A model generated the notes under the pieces. The model was not told the DNA's origin. It saw nothing but the letters and a program-made list of their open reading frames with translations, and did not search any database. From contig JAGVKB010000084.1 in the NCBI GenBank assembly GCA_020050835.1, positions 1 to 64,000 of the forward strand: DNA of 64,000 nucleotides. The letters run 5' to 3'. How positions within the stretch are numbered: position 1 is the first letter of the stretch; the number at the start of each line of letters is the position of its first letter. Positions 42,313-51,247 of this stretch are shown here, in pieces. Made by a program: the position numbers and the translations under genes. Source of the stretch: Candidatus Obscuribacterales bacterium (GTDB taxonomy: Bacteria; Cyanobacteriota; Vampirovibrionia; Obscuribacterales; Obscuribacteraceae).

Positions 42313-43740
42313 ATGCATTCACACGACACAATTGCAGCCATTTCGACGCCGCCTGGAATGGGGGCGATCGCAGTAGTGCGCATGTCCGGCCCGGACGCCT
42401 TTCAAATCGCCTCGATGATCTTCTGTCCAGGGACAACGAGCAGCAAAGAACCAGTCGGCTCAATCGGGCAATCAGCCAGGCTACCGTCAGCGGAGGGACG
42501 AACCGATTGGATATCACATTTTGCTCGAGTTGGTTTCATTCGGGACCCTGATTCCGGCGTTAAGCTCGACGAGGTCGTGATCATTCCTTACAAAGGTCCG
42601 CGCACATATACGGGAGAAGACTTGGTAGAGATCAATTGCCATGGTGGTTGGCTCATTCCCAATGAGCTCCTGGCACTTTGTTTGCGATACGGTGCGAGAC
42701 TTTCCCGACCGGGCGAATTTACCCAACGAGCATTTCTTTCTGGACGGATCGACCTCACGCAAGCCGAAGCGGTGCTCGATCTGATTCAAGCAAAGACGAG
42801 TCAACAGGGACGCCTTGCTCTCTCGGCGTTGTCCGGACAGCTCGGCGAAAAGATACTGGCGGTGCGGGCACAACTGGTCAGTCTTCTTGCTCAAGTAGTA
42901 GCGGCAATAGACTTTCCCGAAGAAGTCGGCGAAACCGGTGCCGAGGAGATATCTTCCACCGTAAGTAGTTGCCTGACCATCTTGCGAGACCTGTCCGGTA
43001 CGGCGAGATCCGGTCGTTTCCTGCGCGAGGGATTGAGGCTGGCAATAGTCGGCCGCCCGAATGCCGGCAAATCATCTTTACTGAATCAGCTGCTGAGATT
43101 CGAGCGGGCAATCGTGACGGATGTTCCAGGCACTACCAGGGATAGCCTGGAAGAATTGATCGACTTGAACGGACTGCCGGTAATACTGGTTGATACAGCC
43201 GGGATAAGACCGACGGACGATCAGGTCGAAAAAATCGGGATCGAACGAACGCTGGCAGCGATTATCCAAGCCGACATGGTACTTTTCATGCTGGATCTGG
43301 GCGAAGGCTGGGCCGAGCCGGAAGATGAAGTCCTACAACTGATCGGAACCAGGCCATTCATTTTGGTCGGCAATAAGGTTGACCTACTTAACAGCAATCA
43401 AATGCCGCTACCCAAAATCGCCGCTGCTTCCAGCATTGCAGTTTCAGCCAAGACCGGCTCCGGTCTGCCCGAGCTGACCGGAGCGATTGAACGCTGGGCT
43501 TACGCCGGACAGTCAGGACGAGAGCTGCAACCCTCTCTCAATGCCAGACAATCGGAGCTCTGCTCGAAAGCTTCCGACTCACTAGCTCTGGTGGAAGAGG
43601 CGCTGGCAATGCAATTGCCGCAGGACTGCCTTTCCACAGATCTCAAAAGCGCAGTCGATGCCCTATCGGAGATTTGCGGTGAGGCTGTAAGTGAAGAGAT
43701 AATCCACAAAGTCTTTGCGAGTTTTTGTATTGGAAAGTAA
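42313..43740 (+). CDS. mnmE: tRNA modification GTPase MnmE
   Basis: GTPase that acts with MnmG to install the C5 group of wobble uridines in tRNA. The 475 residues begin with DTIAAISTPPGMGAIAVVRM. The folate-binding N-terminal domain covers about 1-130. The helical domain is split by the G domain, which has GRPNAGKSSLLNQ near 245, DTAGIRPTDD near 293 and NKVDL near 361. The C-terminal motif FCIGK supplies the conserved cysteine. An insertion near residues 40-60 makes it a little longer than E. coli MnmE. No ribosome site precedes the ATG. The partner gene mnmG is not in this window. Assignment is firm. Confidence 0.97.
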   Translation: MHSHDTIAAISTPPGMGAIAVVRMSGPDAFQIASMIFCPGTTSSKEPVGSIGQSARLPSAEGRTDWISHFARVGFIRDPDSGVKLDEVVIIPYKGPRTYTGEDLVEINCHGGWLIPNELLALCLRYGARLSRPGEFTQRAFLSGRIDLTQAEAVLDLIQAKTSQQGRLALSALSGQLGEKILAVRAQLVSLLAQVVAAIDFPEEVGETGAEEISSTVSSCLTILRDLSGTARSGRFLREGLRLAIVGRPNAGKSSLLNQLLRFERAIVTDVPGTTRDSLEELIDLNGLPVILVDTAGIRPTDDQVEKIGIERTLAAIIQADMVLFMLDLGEGWAEPEDEVLQLIGTRPFILVGNKVDLLNSNQMPLPKIAAASSIAVSAKTGSGLPELTGAIERWAYAGQSGRELQPSLNARQSELCSKASDSLALVEEALAMQLPQDCLSTDLKSAVDALSEICGEAVSEEIIHKVFASFCIGK

Positions 43741-43745
43741 ATAAA

Positions 43746-44201
43746 ATGGCCACACTCCATTCAGAGGATACCGAATGCGCAAGCACTATTGCGCTTACTG
43801 CATCGCGGAGGTCCGCCCCGCTTGAAGATCATGGGGCGGAAACCTGGCAACAACTAGAGCTATCGCTTAAAAGCGGCAGTCGACTTCTGACAGAAGGCGC
43901 CATCATCTGTCGGGACCCACGCGATGAGGTCGCTGAACTTGCCAATCTGCTCAACGACCTTTTGTCCGGCCGACGAACTGAAGTCCGATTCGAGCCGGCA
44001 GAGCCTTCGTTCGAGCTGAAGTTTGAACGAACTCGCGAAGGCGGAATCAAAGCCGAGGTCTGGCTTGACTCAGGCAACGCCACGACTGGCTTCTATCGAT
44101 GGGATGCAGCCGGCATCCGGTTCTATACAACAGACGAACATCTAGCCAGTTTTAAGCAAGACTTGCAACAGGAATTTCTCGCGAAGTCGCACAAAGACTG
44201 A
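43746..44201 (+). CDS. Uncharacterised small protein, WapI-immunity-like C-terminal half
   Basis: A 151-residue protein starting 6 nt after the mnmE stop, with GGAAAG about 9 nt before its ATG, so it is probably translated in coupling with mnmE. The first 55 residues are polar. The second half (about 70-150) has FEPAEPSFELKFER, then KAEVWLDSGNATTG and YRWDAAGIRFYT, a beta-rich pattern. This faintly resembles small WapI-type immunity or uncharacterised domain proteins. That resemblance is weak, and I would not annotate a function. There is no signal peptide or membrane segment. It lies between mnmE and thrS. Confidence 0.75.
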   Translation: MATLHSEDTECASTIALTASRRSAPLEDHGAETWQQLELSLKSGSRLLTEGAIICRDPRDEVAELANLLNDLLSGRRTEVRFEPAEPSFELKFERTREGGIKAEVWLDSGNATTGFYRWDAAGIRFYTTDEHLASFKQDLQQEFLAKSHKD

Positions 44202-44337
44202 CAGACAATGCGTATTCAAGAGGACGCCGGCTGAGCGCGCGCTGCATAGTCCAGACCAACTCGAAGTCGATCATTATATATGTAGGATACAATTGCCCGA
44301 TACGGCAGTTTGTCTATGCCGGCGAAAGGAGCATGTA

Positions 44338-46287
44338 ATGTCTAAAGTTGAAACGCAGCTAACCATCAATCTCCCGGACGGGTCGAAAAGAAACCTGGAG
44401 TGCGGCGCAACTGCCGCTGATCTGGCCCAATCAATTGCTCAAGGACTGTACCGCAAAGCAGTCGGAGCACTTATAAACGGCGAAATACGAGATCTGTTCA
44501 GCGTCTTGTCTGACGGTGATACGGTCAAAATCCTCACGGCTGACGACGTCGAATCGCTCGAGCTGTTGAGACACTCAACCGCTCACGTCATGGCAGAGGC
44601 GGTTCAGCGCATTTTTCCCCAGGCAAAGATTGCCATCGGTCCGACTATTACCGATGGGTTCTATTACGACTTCGAGATACCCGGGCACACTTTGAGTACC
44701 GAGGACCTGTCGAAAATAGAAGATGAGATGAAGCGCATTTCGCAAGAGAATCAGCGCATTGTCCGCCATCAGATTCCGGATGTTGACAAGCAGATCTCCG
44801 AGTTCAAGAACGGCGGCGAGAAATTCAAAGCCGAGCTGCTCGAGGAGCACAAGCACGAAAGCCCAACACTCTACTTGATGCAGGATAAGGACGGCAAGAC
44901 GATCTGGAACGATCTTTGCCGCGGACCGCATCTACCTAATACCGGCCTCATCAAGGCTTTTAAACTGTTGAAAGTCTCCGGCTCATATTGGCGTGCAGAC
45001 GAAAAGCGCGAGCAATTGCAACGCATCTACGCCACCTGCTGGTGGAAAACCAGCGATCTCGAAGACTACCTCAAGCGGCTGGAGGAGGCTGAAAAACGGG
45101 ATCACCGCAAGCTTTCCAAGCAGCTGGACCTATTTTCCGTCCACGACGAGGTCGGACCCGGTCTGATCTTCTGGCATCCCAACCTTGCCACTATCCGTGC
45201 CACCATCGAAGACTTCTGGCGCGATGTGCATCGCAAGCGTGGTTATCAGTTCGTCTTCACTCCGCATATTGCCAGCGAGCAGCTCTACGAGATCAGCGGT
45301 CACTTGCAGAGCTACGGCGAAAACATGTACAGCGCAATGGACATCGACGGGCAGCCTTATCGGGCCAAACCGATGAACTGCCCTGGTCATATTATGATTT
45401 ACAGATCTCGCTTGCGCAGCTATCGAGATCTGCCGGTGCGCTTTGCCGAGCTCGGCACCGTCTACCGCTATGAACGTTCCGGCGTTCTGCATGGCATGCT
45501 AAGGGTGCGCGGCTTTACGCAAGACGACTCTCATATTTTCTGCACCCCGGAACAGCTGGAGGGGGAGATCAACGGAATTCTCGACTTGATTGATTTCATG
45601 ATGACCACCTTCGGCTATAAGTACAAAGCCTACCTGGCGACGAGACCGGAAAAGTATCTCGGTACCGACGAAGAGTGGGCGATGGCAACCGGAGCGCTCG
45701 AAGCAGCGCTGAAATCGCGCAACCTCGACTATGAGGTAGATGAAGGCGGTGGGGTATTCTACGCTCCCAAGATTGACATCAAGCTGTATGACGCCATCGG
45801 GCGCGAATGGCAGGGACCGACGGTCCAAGTAGACCTCAACTTGCCAAAGCGCTTCGATGTGACTTACATCGGGGAAGACGGCGAGCGCCATCAGGCCGTA
45901 ATGGTCCATCGCGCCGTTCTCGGGTCGATGGAACGCTTCTGCGGCGGGCTAATCGAGCATTATGCCGGCGTCTTCCCAACCTGGCTCGCGCCGACTCAAG
46001 TGATTGTCTTGCCGATCTCGGACCGGCATCAGGAATATGCCGCCCAGGTATTGGCCAAGCTAAGAGCTGCCGACGTGCGCGCGAATATGGATGACAAATC
46101 AGAGACGGTCAACTATCGCATCCGCGAGGCCCAGATGCAGCAGATCCCCTTCATGCTCATCGTCGGCGATAAGGAAGCTGCCGATTCGGCTGTAGCCGTC
46201 AGGCACAGGCGAGACGGTGATCTCGGCGTGCAAAAGGTCGACGATTTTGTCGAGTTAATCACCAAGGAGATCAAAGAGCGGAAGTAA
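44338..46287 (+). CDS. thrS: Threonyl-tRNA synthetase
   Basis: Charges tRNA-Thr with threonine. From the ATG at 44338 (AAAGGAG 7 nt upstream) the protein has 649 residues. The TGS domain (about 1-65, TINLPDGSKRNLECGATA) and the second additional editing domain (HSTAHVMAEAVQRIFP near 79) are present. The catalytic core with NCPGHIMIYRSRLRSYRDLP contains zinc-ligand Cys and His. Motif 2 is seen around RYERSGVLHGMLRVRGFTQDD, and the C-terminal anticodon-binding domain is about 545-649. An upstream TTG at 44293 is out of place relative to the ribosome site. No T-box sequence is seen in the 136-bp upstream region. A terminator follows. Confidence 0.97.
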   Translation: MSKVETQLTINLPDGSKRNLECGATAADLAQSIAQGLYRKAVGALINGEIRDLFSVLSDGDTVKILTADDVESLELLRHSTAHVMAEAVQRIFPQAKIAIGPTITDGFYYDFEIPGHTLSTEDLSKIEDEMKRISQENQRIVRHQIPDVDKQISEFKNGGEKFKAELLEEHKHESPTLYLMQDKDGKTIWNDLCRGPHLPNTGLIKAFKLLKVSGSYWRADEKREQLQRIYATCWWKTSDLEDYLKRLEEAEKRDHRKLSKQLDLFSVHDEVGPGLIFWHPNLATIRATIEDFWRDVHRKRGYQFVFTPHIASEQLYEISGHLQSYGENMYSAMDIDGQPYRAKPMNCPGHIMIYRSRLRSYRDLPVRFAELGTVYRYERSGVLHGMLRVRGFTQDDSHIFCTPEQLEGEINGILDLIDFMMTTFGYKYKAYLATRPEKYLGTDEEWAMATGALEAALKSRNLDYEVDEGGGVFYAPKIDIKLYDAIGREWQGPTVQVDLNLPKRFDVTYIGEDGERHQAVMVHRAVLGSMERFCGGLIEHYAGVFPTWLAPTQVIVLPISDRHQEYAAQVLAKLRAADVRANMDDKSETVNYRIREAQMQQIPFMLIVGDKEAADSAVAVRHRRDGDLGVQKVDDFVELITKEIKERK

Positions 46288-46310
46288 GACCGCTCTCTTT
46301 GCCACTTTCA

Positions 46311-46351
46311 AGCCACAGGGACAGCTGTTACAAGCTGCCCCTGTGGCTTTT
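46311..46351 (+). terminator. Rho-independent terminator of thrS
   Basis: Long stem (AGCCACAGGG-A-CAGCT pairing with AGCTG-C-CCCTGTGGCT, one mismatch, 6-nt loop) followed by TTTT, 24 bp after the thrS stop. Confidence 0.85.
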
Positions 46352-46449
46352 CAGCGGCAACGCCTTTCGGATACGTGGTTTCAACATTGACTTAAAGGCG
46401 CGGCTTTTAGATATTTGACTTGCGCAGGGAAAGACCTTCAAGACTAGCG

Positions 46450-47631
46450 ATGCCCAATCAGTACGAACTACTACAAAACAAAGCCGGCAACGACCAACCT
46501 GCCGTCCCGCCAGAGTTTGACCCGCTCGCCGGTTGGCCCGGCTTGAGCAGAAAACAAAGCCCGCCGGCCGCCGGTCGAGCACCAGAGGGCACAGCAAGCG
46601 ACCCTTCCAAGGTCCCACCGGCCAATCCAGACAAAGACTCAGCGGAAGGGACTCGTCCCAAGCCACCGGTTAGAGCTGAGATCGATCCCAATCAAATTGA
46701 CATTTTGAGGGGCTGGCCAGGGCTCGACTCAAGAACCGCAGCGCCGAAGGTGTCCGACCAGGCTTCGAAGTACAAAGTCGAAAATGGGGCGTTAACTCTT
46801 AGTTTCAAGGAACTGATTAGCCTAAGCGAGCTGCCGGCCACAAACATCCCCTACAGCACCTTAAGGATAACCGGCGCTCCCGCCACGGCCAGAGCCATGC
46901 ACTGGGCAGATGAGAGCGGCTATTACCTGTTCTTCAATGAAAGCAAGAATAACTATCACTATCCACGTTCTTTAAAATTTGTCGATCTTAACGGACAAAT
47001 GTATGACGTCGACAGATCTCGGCTGAAGATAAGCGAAGTCGCCCTCTCTCAAGCCGCCCGGGCCGATGACACGCAAAAAAATCCCTTTGCCAGTATTACA
47101 AACCCACGGACTGATGCCATTACTTACTTCAAGCGAATGGCTCAGCTATCGGGACAGGCGCTGGACTGGGAGGAGAAAGTCCTTAGAAAAGGCGTGCAAG
47201 ATACGCAAAATCCATACTTTCACATCTATCTGGCTGATGTGTTGACAATGCAGGCTATGCAGCCTCTGGTTAGCGGCTTCCTTCAAGGCGGGCAGATCTC
47301 ACCGGAGCAGAAGCAAGCGATTCTAGATAAGCTCGCCGAGGCCGACAAGCAGCTCAAAGCAGCTGCTGACAAGTCTTATGGACCGCTCTATCAGATGAAT
47401 CGTTTTCCATCAGCCAATGTCGTCATGCCGCTGGCCCCGGAAGCGTTCTTCTACACACCACCGGCCGGCACCTACTACAACCCAAGTTATTCGTTCTGGG
47501 GCGGATCCTGGGATCAGGCACAGCGCCGGCGAACAGCTATCGCTTTCACATCTGGATTGATTCAAAGCAACGTTTTTAAGTACTTCGCACTGCCGCCGGC
47601 AGAAGGTCCGTTAAAGGACCTGACTCCTTAG
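46450..47631 (+). CDS. Orphan protein with a duplicated WPGL element
   Basis: A 393-residue protein I do not recognise. The first 100 residues are Pro/Ala/Lys-rich and contain two copies of a short element: FDPLAGWPGLSRK near 24 and IDILRGWPGLDSR near 84. This suggests a short linear motif binding something. The folded part (about 115-300) has alternating strands (YSTLRITGAPATARAM) and one cluster of helices (DAITYFKRMAQLSGQALDWE). The C-terminal 60 residues are aromatic and Pro-rich. No signal peptide or membrane segment. The start is placed at the ATG at 46450, although no ribosome site is visible. It lies alone between thrS and dxr, so the neighbourhood gives no functional hint. Confidence 0.72.
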   Translation: MPNQYELLQNKAGNDQPAVPPEFDPLAGWPGLSRKQSPPAAGRAPEGTASDPSKVPPANPDKDSAEGTRPKPPVRAEIDPNQIDILRGWPGLDSRTAAPKVSDQASKYKVENGALTLSFKELISLSELPATNIPYSTLRITGAPATARAMHWADESGYYLFFNESKNNYHYPRSLKFVDLNGQMYDVDRSRLKISEVALSQAARADDTQKNPFASITNPRTDAITYFKRMAQLSGQALDWEEKVLRKGVQDTQNPYFHIYLADVLTMQAMQPLVSGFLQGGQISPEQKQAILDKLAEADKQLKAAADKSYGPLYQMNRFPSANVVMPLAPEAFFYTPPAGTYYNPSYSFWGGSWDQAQRRRTAIAFTSGLIQSNVFKYFALPPAEGPLKDLTP

Positions 47632-47761
47632 GAGAACCCGGCCACTGATAGCCTCGGCAGTATTATGAAAGGCCGGATCTGGGTCTAATTTCCGAATCGC
47701 GTTAGAATGCGTGGAGTCGGCAATCTATCTGCCATTCAGGGAACAAACCGGACTTTCTGCC

Positions 47762-48931
47762 TTGAAGAAAATCTCAATACTCGGCTCTACCGGCTCAATC
47801 GGGCGTCAAACGCTCGACATCGTGCAAGCTCACAGCGACCGTCTCAAAGTGGTCGCCATCGCCGCCGGACAAAGGAATCTCGCTCTTCTGACTGAGCAGG
47901 TCAGACTGTTCCAACCTGAGCTTGTATCCGTGCCGGATCGGTCGTCCAAAGACGAGCTCGACACGCGACTTTCAGCCGCCAACCTTTCTGCCCGCACGGT
48001 TTGCGGCGATGACGGGCTGCTTGAAGCCGCCACTCACAAAGATGTCGAGACGGTCGTAACCGGGCTCATGGGCTTCCGCGGTGTACTGCCGACGGCAGCG
48101 GCCATTCGCCATGGCAAAACTGTCGCCTTAGCCAACAAGGAGACGCTCGTGGCAGCGGGATCGGTAATTATGCCGATGTGTAAGCAGTATGGCGCGACGA
48201 TCATTCCGGTTGACAGCGAGCATTCGGCCATCTTTCAATCGCTTTCCGGCTACAGCATCGCAGCAGTCGACAAGATCTTGCTGACCGGCTCGGGAGGTCC
48301 ATTCCGGACCTGGAGCAAGGAGCAGATGGAAAGTGCCACCGTCGCTGATGCGCTCCGTCATCCTAATTGGTCGATGGGCAAGAAAATCACCATCGATTCA
48401 GCCACCCTGATGAATAAGGGCTTGGAGATCATCGAAGCTCGCTGGCTATTTGATGTAAGCGCCGACAAAGTGAAAGTGCTTATCCATCCCCAGTCGATTC
48501 TGCATTCCGCCGTCGAGTTTTGCGATGGCTCGATCGTCGGTCAGATGGGGCTGCCTGATATGCGCCTTCCAATTCATTTCGCGCTCTTCTATCCGGAGCG
48601 CGTCGAATCACCAAAGGTCCCGCGACTGGACTTTTTCAAGTTAGCCCAACTCACCTTCGAAGAACCGGACCTGGACCGCTTTCCGTGTCTTGCTCTGGCG
48701 CAAGCGGCGGCTTCGGAGTCCAGCACATTGCCGTGCGTGTTAAATGCAGCCAACGAAGTCGCGGTAGATTCATTCTTGAAAGCGGCGATTCGATTTGTAG
48801 ACATTTCAAAATTGATAGAGCAAGTGATGATCCGCCACAAAGCAGTTGAATCGCCGACCTTGGAAGATATTTTGGCAGCAGATCGCTGGGCGCGAACAGC
48901 CTGCGAAGAGCTAGTTGGCGCAACCGCATGA
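47762..48931 (+). CDS. dxr: 1-deoxy-D-xylulose 5-phosphate reductoisomerase (Dxr)
   Basis: Second step of the non-mevalonate isoprenoid pathway, making 2-C-methyl-D-erythritol 4-phosphate with NADPH. The NADPH-binding motif KKISILGSTGSIGRQTLD is at the N-terminus. The catalytic block DSEHSAIFQSL and the loop LTGSGGPFRT are present, followed by NWSMGKKITIDSATLMNKGLE and the C-terminal helical domain. From the TTG at 47762 the length is 389, the family norm. A GTG at 47711 would add 17 residues. Neither has a clear ribosome site. The gene is followed by upp after 40 bp. Assignment is firm; the start is not. Confidence 0.95.
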   Translation: MKKISILGSTGSIGRQTLDIVQAHSDRLKVVAIAAGQRNLALLTEQVRLFQPELVSVPDRSSKDELDTRLSAANLSARTVCGDDGLLEAATHKDVETVVTGLMGFRGVLPTAAAIRHGKTVALANKETLVAAGSVIMPMCKQYGATIIPVDSEHSAIFQSLSGYSIAAVDKILLTGSGGPFRTWSKEQMESATVADALRHPNWSMGKKITIDSATLMNKGLEIIEARWLFDVSADKVKVLIHPQSILHSAVEFCDGSIVGQMGLPDMRLPIHFALFYPERVESPKVPRLDFFKLAQLTFEEPDLDRFPCLALAQAAASESSTLPCVLNAANEVAVDSFLKAAIRFVDISKLIEQVMIRHKAVESPTLEDILAADRWARTACEELVGATA

Positions 48932-48971
48932 TGAACTTTTACTACTCACTAGGAGGACCCCTGAGGGCAAA

Positions 48972-49610
48972 ATGACTTCAACGACTACCAGAATACAAGT
49001 ATGCGATCACCCGCTCGTACAAAATTTGCTGACCAAGATCCGTGACTACCAGACTCCCTCGGGTGAATTTAGACGGCTCGCATCCGAGATGAGCCATTAC
49101 CTTGTTTATGAAGCCATGCGCGATCTCTCCACCCGTCCGGCCGGCGTTGAGACACCAGTAGGACCAGCTACCGGCGTTGTTCTCACCGACTATGTAATTC
49201 TTGCGCCGGTTCTGCGCGCAGGTTTGATTCTGGCCGAGGCAGCACAGCAACTTTTCCCGAATTCGCGCATCTATCACATCGGGCTGCGCCGCGATGAGGC
49301 GACTTTGCAAGCGATCTCTTATTACGCAAAACTGCCGGAAGCTCTGCCCTCAGAAAGCAACGTCTACGTCCTGGATCCGATGCTCGCGACCGGAGGCTCT
49401 GCCGTAGCAGCCATCTCGTTGTTCAACGAATTGGGGGTGAAATCGATTCACCTGGTATCATTCGTTGCCGCTCCGGAAGGAATCAAGAAAGTTCAGGCTA
49501 AATTCCCTCATGTAATGATCACAACCGGCGCGATCGACGACCATCTAAACGAGCATGGCTATATCGTTCCAGGCTTGGGCGATGCCGGCGACCGGATCTT
49601 CGGAACCTAA
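48972..49610 (+). CDS. upp: Uracil phosphoribosyltransferase
   Basis: Pyrimidine salvage enzyme converting uracil and PRPP to UMP. The 212-residue protein has RLASEMSHYLVYEA near 37, VLRAGLILAEA near 85, the PRPP-binding loop LDPMLATGGSAVAA near 135 and the C-terminal uracil-binding motif GYIVPGLGDAGDRIFGT. GAGGG lies 5-6 nt before the ATG at 48972, which decides the start over longer in-frame options. It follows dxr on the same strand, likely in one transcript. A candidate terminator lies 44 bp downstream. Nothing unusual. Confidence 0.97.
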   Translation: MTSTTTRIQVCDHPLVQNLLTKIRDYQTPSGEFRRLASEMSHYLVYEAMRDLSTRPAGVETPVGPATGVVLTDYVILAPVLRAGLILAEAAQQLFPNSRIYHIGLRRDEATLQAISYYAKLPEALPSESNVYVLDPMLATGGSAVAAISLFNELGVKSIHLVSFVAAPEGIKKVQAKFPHVMITTGAIDDHLNEHGYIVPGLGDAGDRIFGT

Positions 49611-49654
49611 GCAGCGGACAGCCAACTGTTTAGCTGACTTTCAATACAAAGAGA

Positions 49655-49685
49655 GACAGGACGGCTGCAAGAACCGCCCTGTCTT
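49655..49685 (+). terminator. Candidate terminator of upp
   Basis: GACAGG-A-CGG and CCG-C-CCTGTC form a stem of about 9 paired bases with one mismatch around a 9-nt loop. The T-run after it is short. Confidence 0.5.
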
Positions 49686-49733
49686 AAACCAACTAGATTC
49701 GCGAACGGAACGACTCGCCTCAGTTAGCAGCTC

Positions 49734-50849
49734 TTAAAGGTTGCCGGTACCGTAACTGGCAAGTTGGGCCGGGGCATCGAGCTGTAAATCGAGCTGCTGT
49801 CCGGATTCCAATTTCACATTAGCACCCTTTCTCAAAAGCAGTGAATCGGCTACTCCGAGCGCCCCACCGATTGCGGCTCCGGACCAGGCACCACGACCGA
49901 CACCATGGCCACCGCCGGCAATGGCACCGATAGCGGTGCCGAGCAGCGCTCCGGACCCGACGCCGATTGCTCCCCGAATCGCTGCTGACTGTACTTTGTT
50001 TTTCGTGGTTTCACCCTTGATTGCACCACTGCCATCAGCGCCCGCTTGAGAATACTTGCCAACACTGCCCATCAAATGAGCTGTAATCGGCGTTTCAGCC
50101 CCATCGGGCGTACGCAAAGAGGTAAATCTGAGCGTCAGTCCGCCGGATTTAGCCAGACGCTTGCCCGCAGCAGAATCTACCACCTGTCCATAAACGATCG
50201 AACCTTCCGGAATCATGCCATTTTCCAAACTGACCGCCTGGCTTACCCTCGCTTCGACTCGATCTCCCGGCTGGGCAATCTCGCTGGAAAGCCCGGTCGT
50301 CAGTCGAACCGGAAGCACCATCCCCTGCGGTACGTACACGACCCGGCCGCGCTGCACCGGTGTGGTCTGAGTAGTCGTGGGGTGATGTCCGGGTGTGCCA
50401 CTATCATCGGTGCCGGTCAGGTGCGCCACATAGGTGCTGACGCCGGCGGAATCATTGAGTGTGCTCTTTATCCCTGAAACCCAACGGCTGGCCAATACAG
50501 CCGGACTCGTGCCAGCCGCTTTGGCGCTTGCCGAATCAACAGTAACGATCTGATAGCCACCCAAAGTGATTACCGGCAGCCCTTTAACGTAAACAATCTT
50601 GACGCCCGAGGGATTCCTATTCTGGGTTGCCACCAGAGCGTTATCCAGATTCCGCTGCACCGCGTCCGCACGCTCCTGAACACTCATTTTGCCAGTGCCG
50701 ACCGGTATCGTGAAAGCACTATGGCCGGCCACCCGGATTACGCTGCCAGCGGCTAAGGACTCCAGCGGCGCCAGTAACGCCAACTGAGACAGTGCGATAG
50801 CTGTCGCTACTGTCGCCTTCCTCACATATCCAAAAGAATCTCTGCTCAT
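49734..50849 (-). CDS. Exported protein with TrbI/VirB10-like barrel and glycine zipper
   Basis: From the ATG at 50849 (AAGGGGG 5-6 nt upstream) the protein has 371 residues. A signal peptide lies at about 1-35 (VATAIALSQLALLAPLESLAAG). A lipoprotein-like or periplasmic alpha/beta region follows (about 36-155). A beta-barrel-like segment at about 165-260 (VPQGMVLPVRLTTG, SLENGMIPEGSIVYGQV) resembles the TrbI/VirB10 fold. A glycine-zipper stretch at about 285-335 (AIRGAIGVGSGALLGTAIGA) can insert in membranes or oligomerise. A longer in-frame start exists, but the ribosome site decides. No conjugation genes are nearby, so the barrel likely serves an envelope role. The fold link is a weak similarity. 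Confidence 0.78.
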   Translation of the reverse strand: MSRDSFGYVRKATVATAIALSQLALLAPLESLAAGSVIRVAGHSAFTIPVGTGKMSVQERADAVQRNLDNALVATQNRNPSGVKIVYVKGLPVITLGGYQIVTVDSASAKAAGTSPAVLASRWVSGIKSTLNDSAGVSTYVAHLTGTDDSGTPGHHPTTTQTTPVQRGRVVYVPQGMVLPVRLTTGLSSEIAQPGDRVEARVSQAVSLENGMIPEGSIVYGQVVDSAAGKRLAKSGGLTLRFTSLRTPDGAETPITAHLMGSVGKYSQAGADGSGAIKGETTKNKVQSAAIRGAIGVGSGALLGTAIGAIAGGGHGVGRGAWSGAAIGGALGVADSLLLRKGANVKLESGQQLDLQLDAPAQLASYGTGNL

Positions 50850-51040
50850 ACGAACCCCCTTCGGGTCTAATCTCAACGCATATACAACGCCGCTACCAAA
50901 CAGCGATCCAGCACTGGATCTCCGCAAAACTTTAACACGGCTTTGAAAACTGCAACCGAATGGTTAGACGATAATCAACATCCGGAGTTCCCGCTCGGTT
51001 CCCAAGCCAGTTTTAAATCGCTTAACAATTGGATGGCTAA

Positions 51041-51247
51041 CTAGTCTTCGAGCTTGAATCCGACCTTGATAGTGACTTGAAACTCAGCCACTTGCCCTTC
51101 CTTAATCAGACCACGCTCTTCAATTACTTCGAACCAGCCGAGGTTGCGAAGTGTCTTGGACGCACGCTTCACAGCTTCCTGCACCGCATCGGCAAAACTC
51201 TTGGTGGAAGTGCCTACAATTTCAGTCATCTTATATGTGCCAGGCAT
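51041..51247 (-). CDS. Dodecin-family flavin-binding protein
   Basis: A 68-residue protein that should assemble into a hollow dodecamer storing riboflavin or related flavins and coenzyme A-type ligands. The sequence shows the family pattern: KMTEIVGTSTKSFADAVQEA, then ASKTLRNLGWFEVIEERG with the conserved Trp that stacks on the flavin, and VTIKVGFKLED at the end. AAAAGGAG about 7 nt before the ATG at 51247 is a good ribosome site. It is transcribed alone, opposite to its plus-strand neighbours. Identification is firm from length and motifs. Confidence 0.94.
   Translation of the reverse strand: MPGTYKMTEIVGTSTKSFADAVQEAVKRASKTLRNLGWFEVIEERGLIKEGQVAEFQVTIKVGFKLED

Noticed and set aside
44202-44337. 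Possible T-box leader of thrS
   Set aside because: The T-box core sequence and specifier loop are not present, and the leader is too short.
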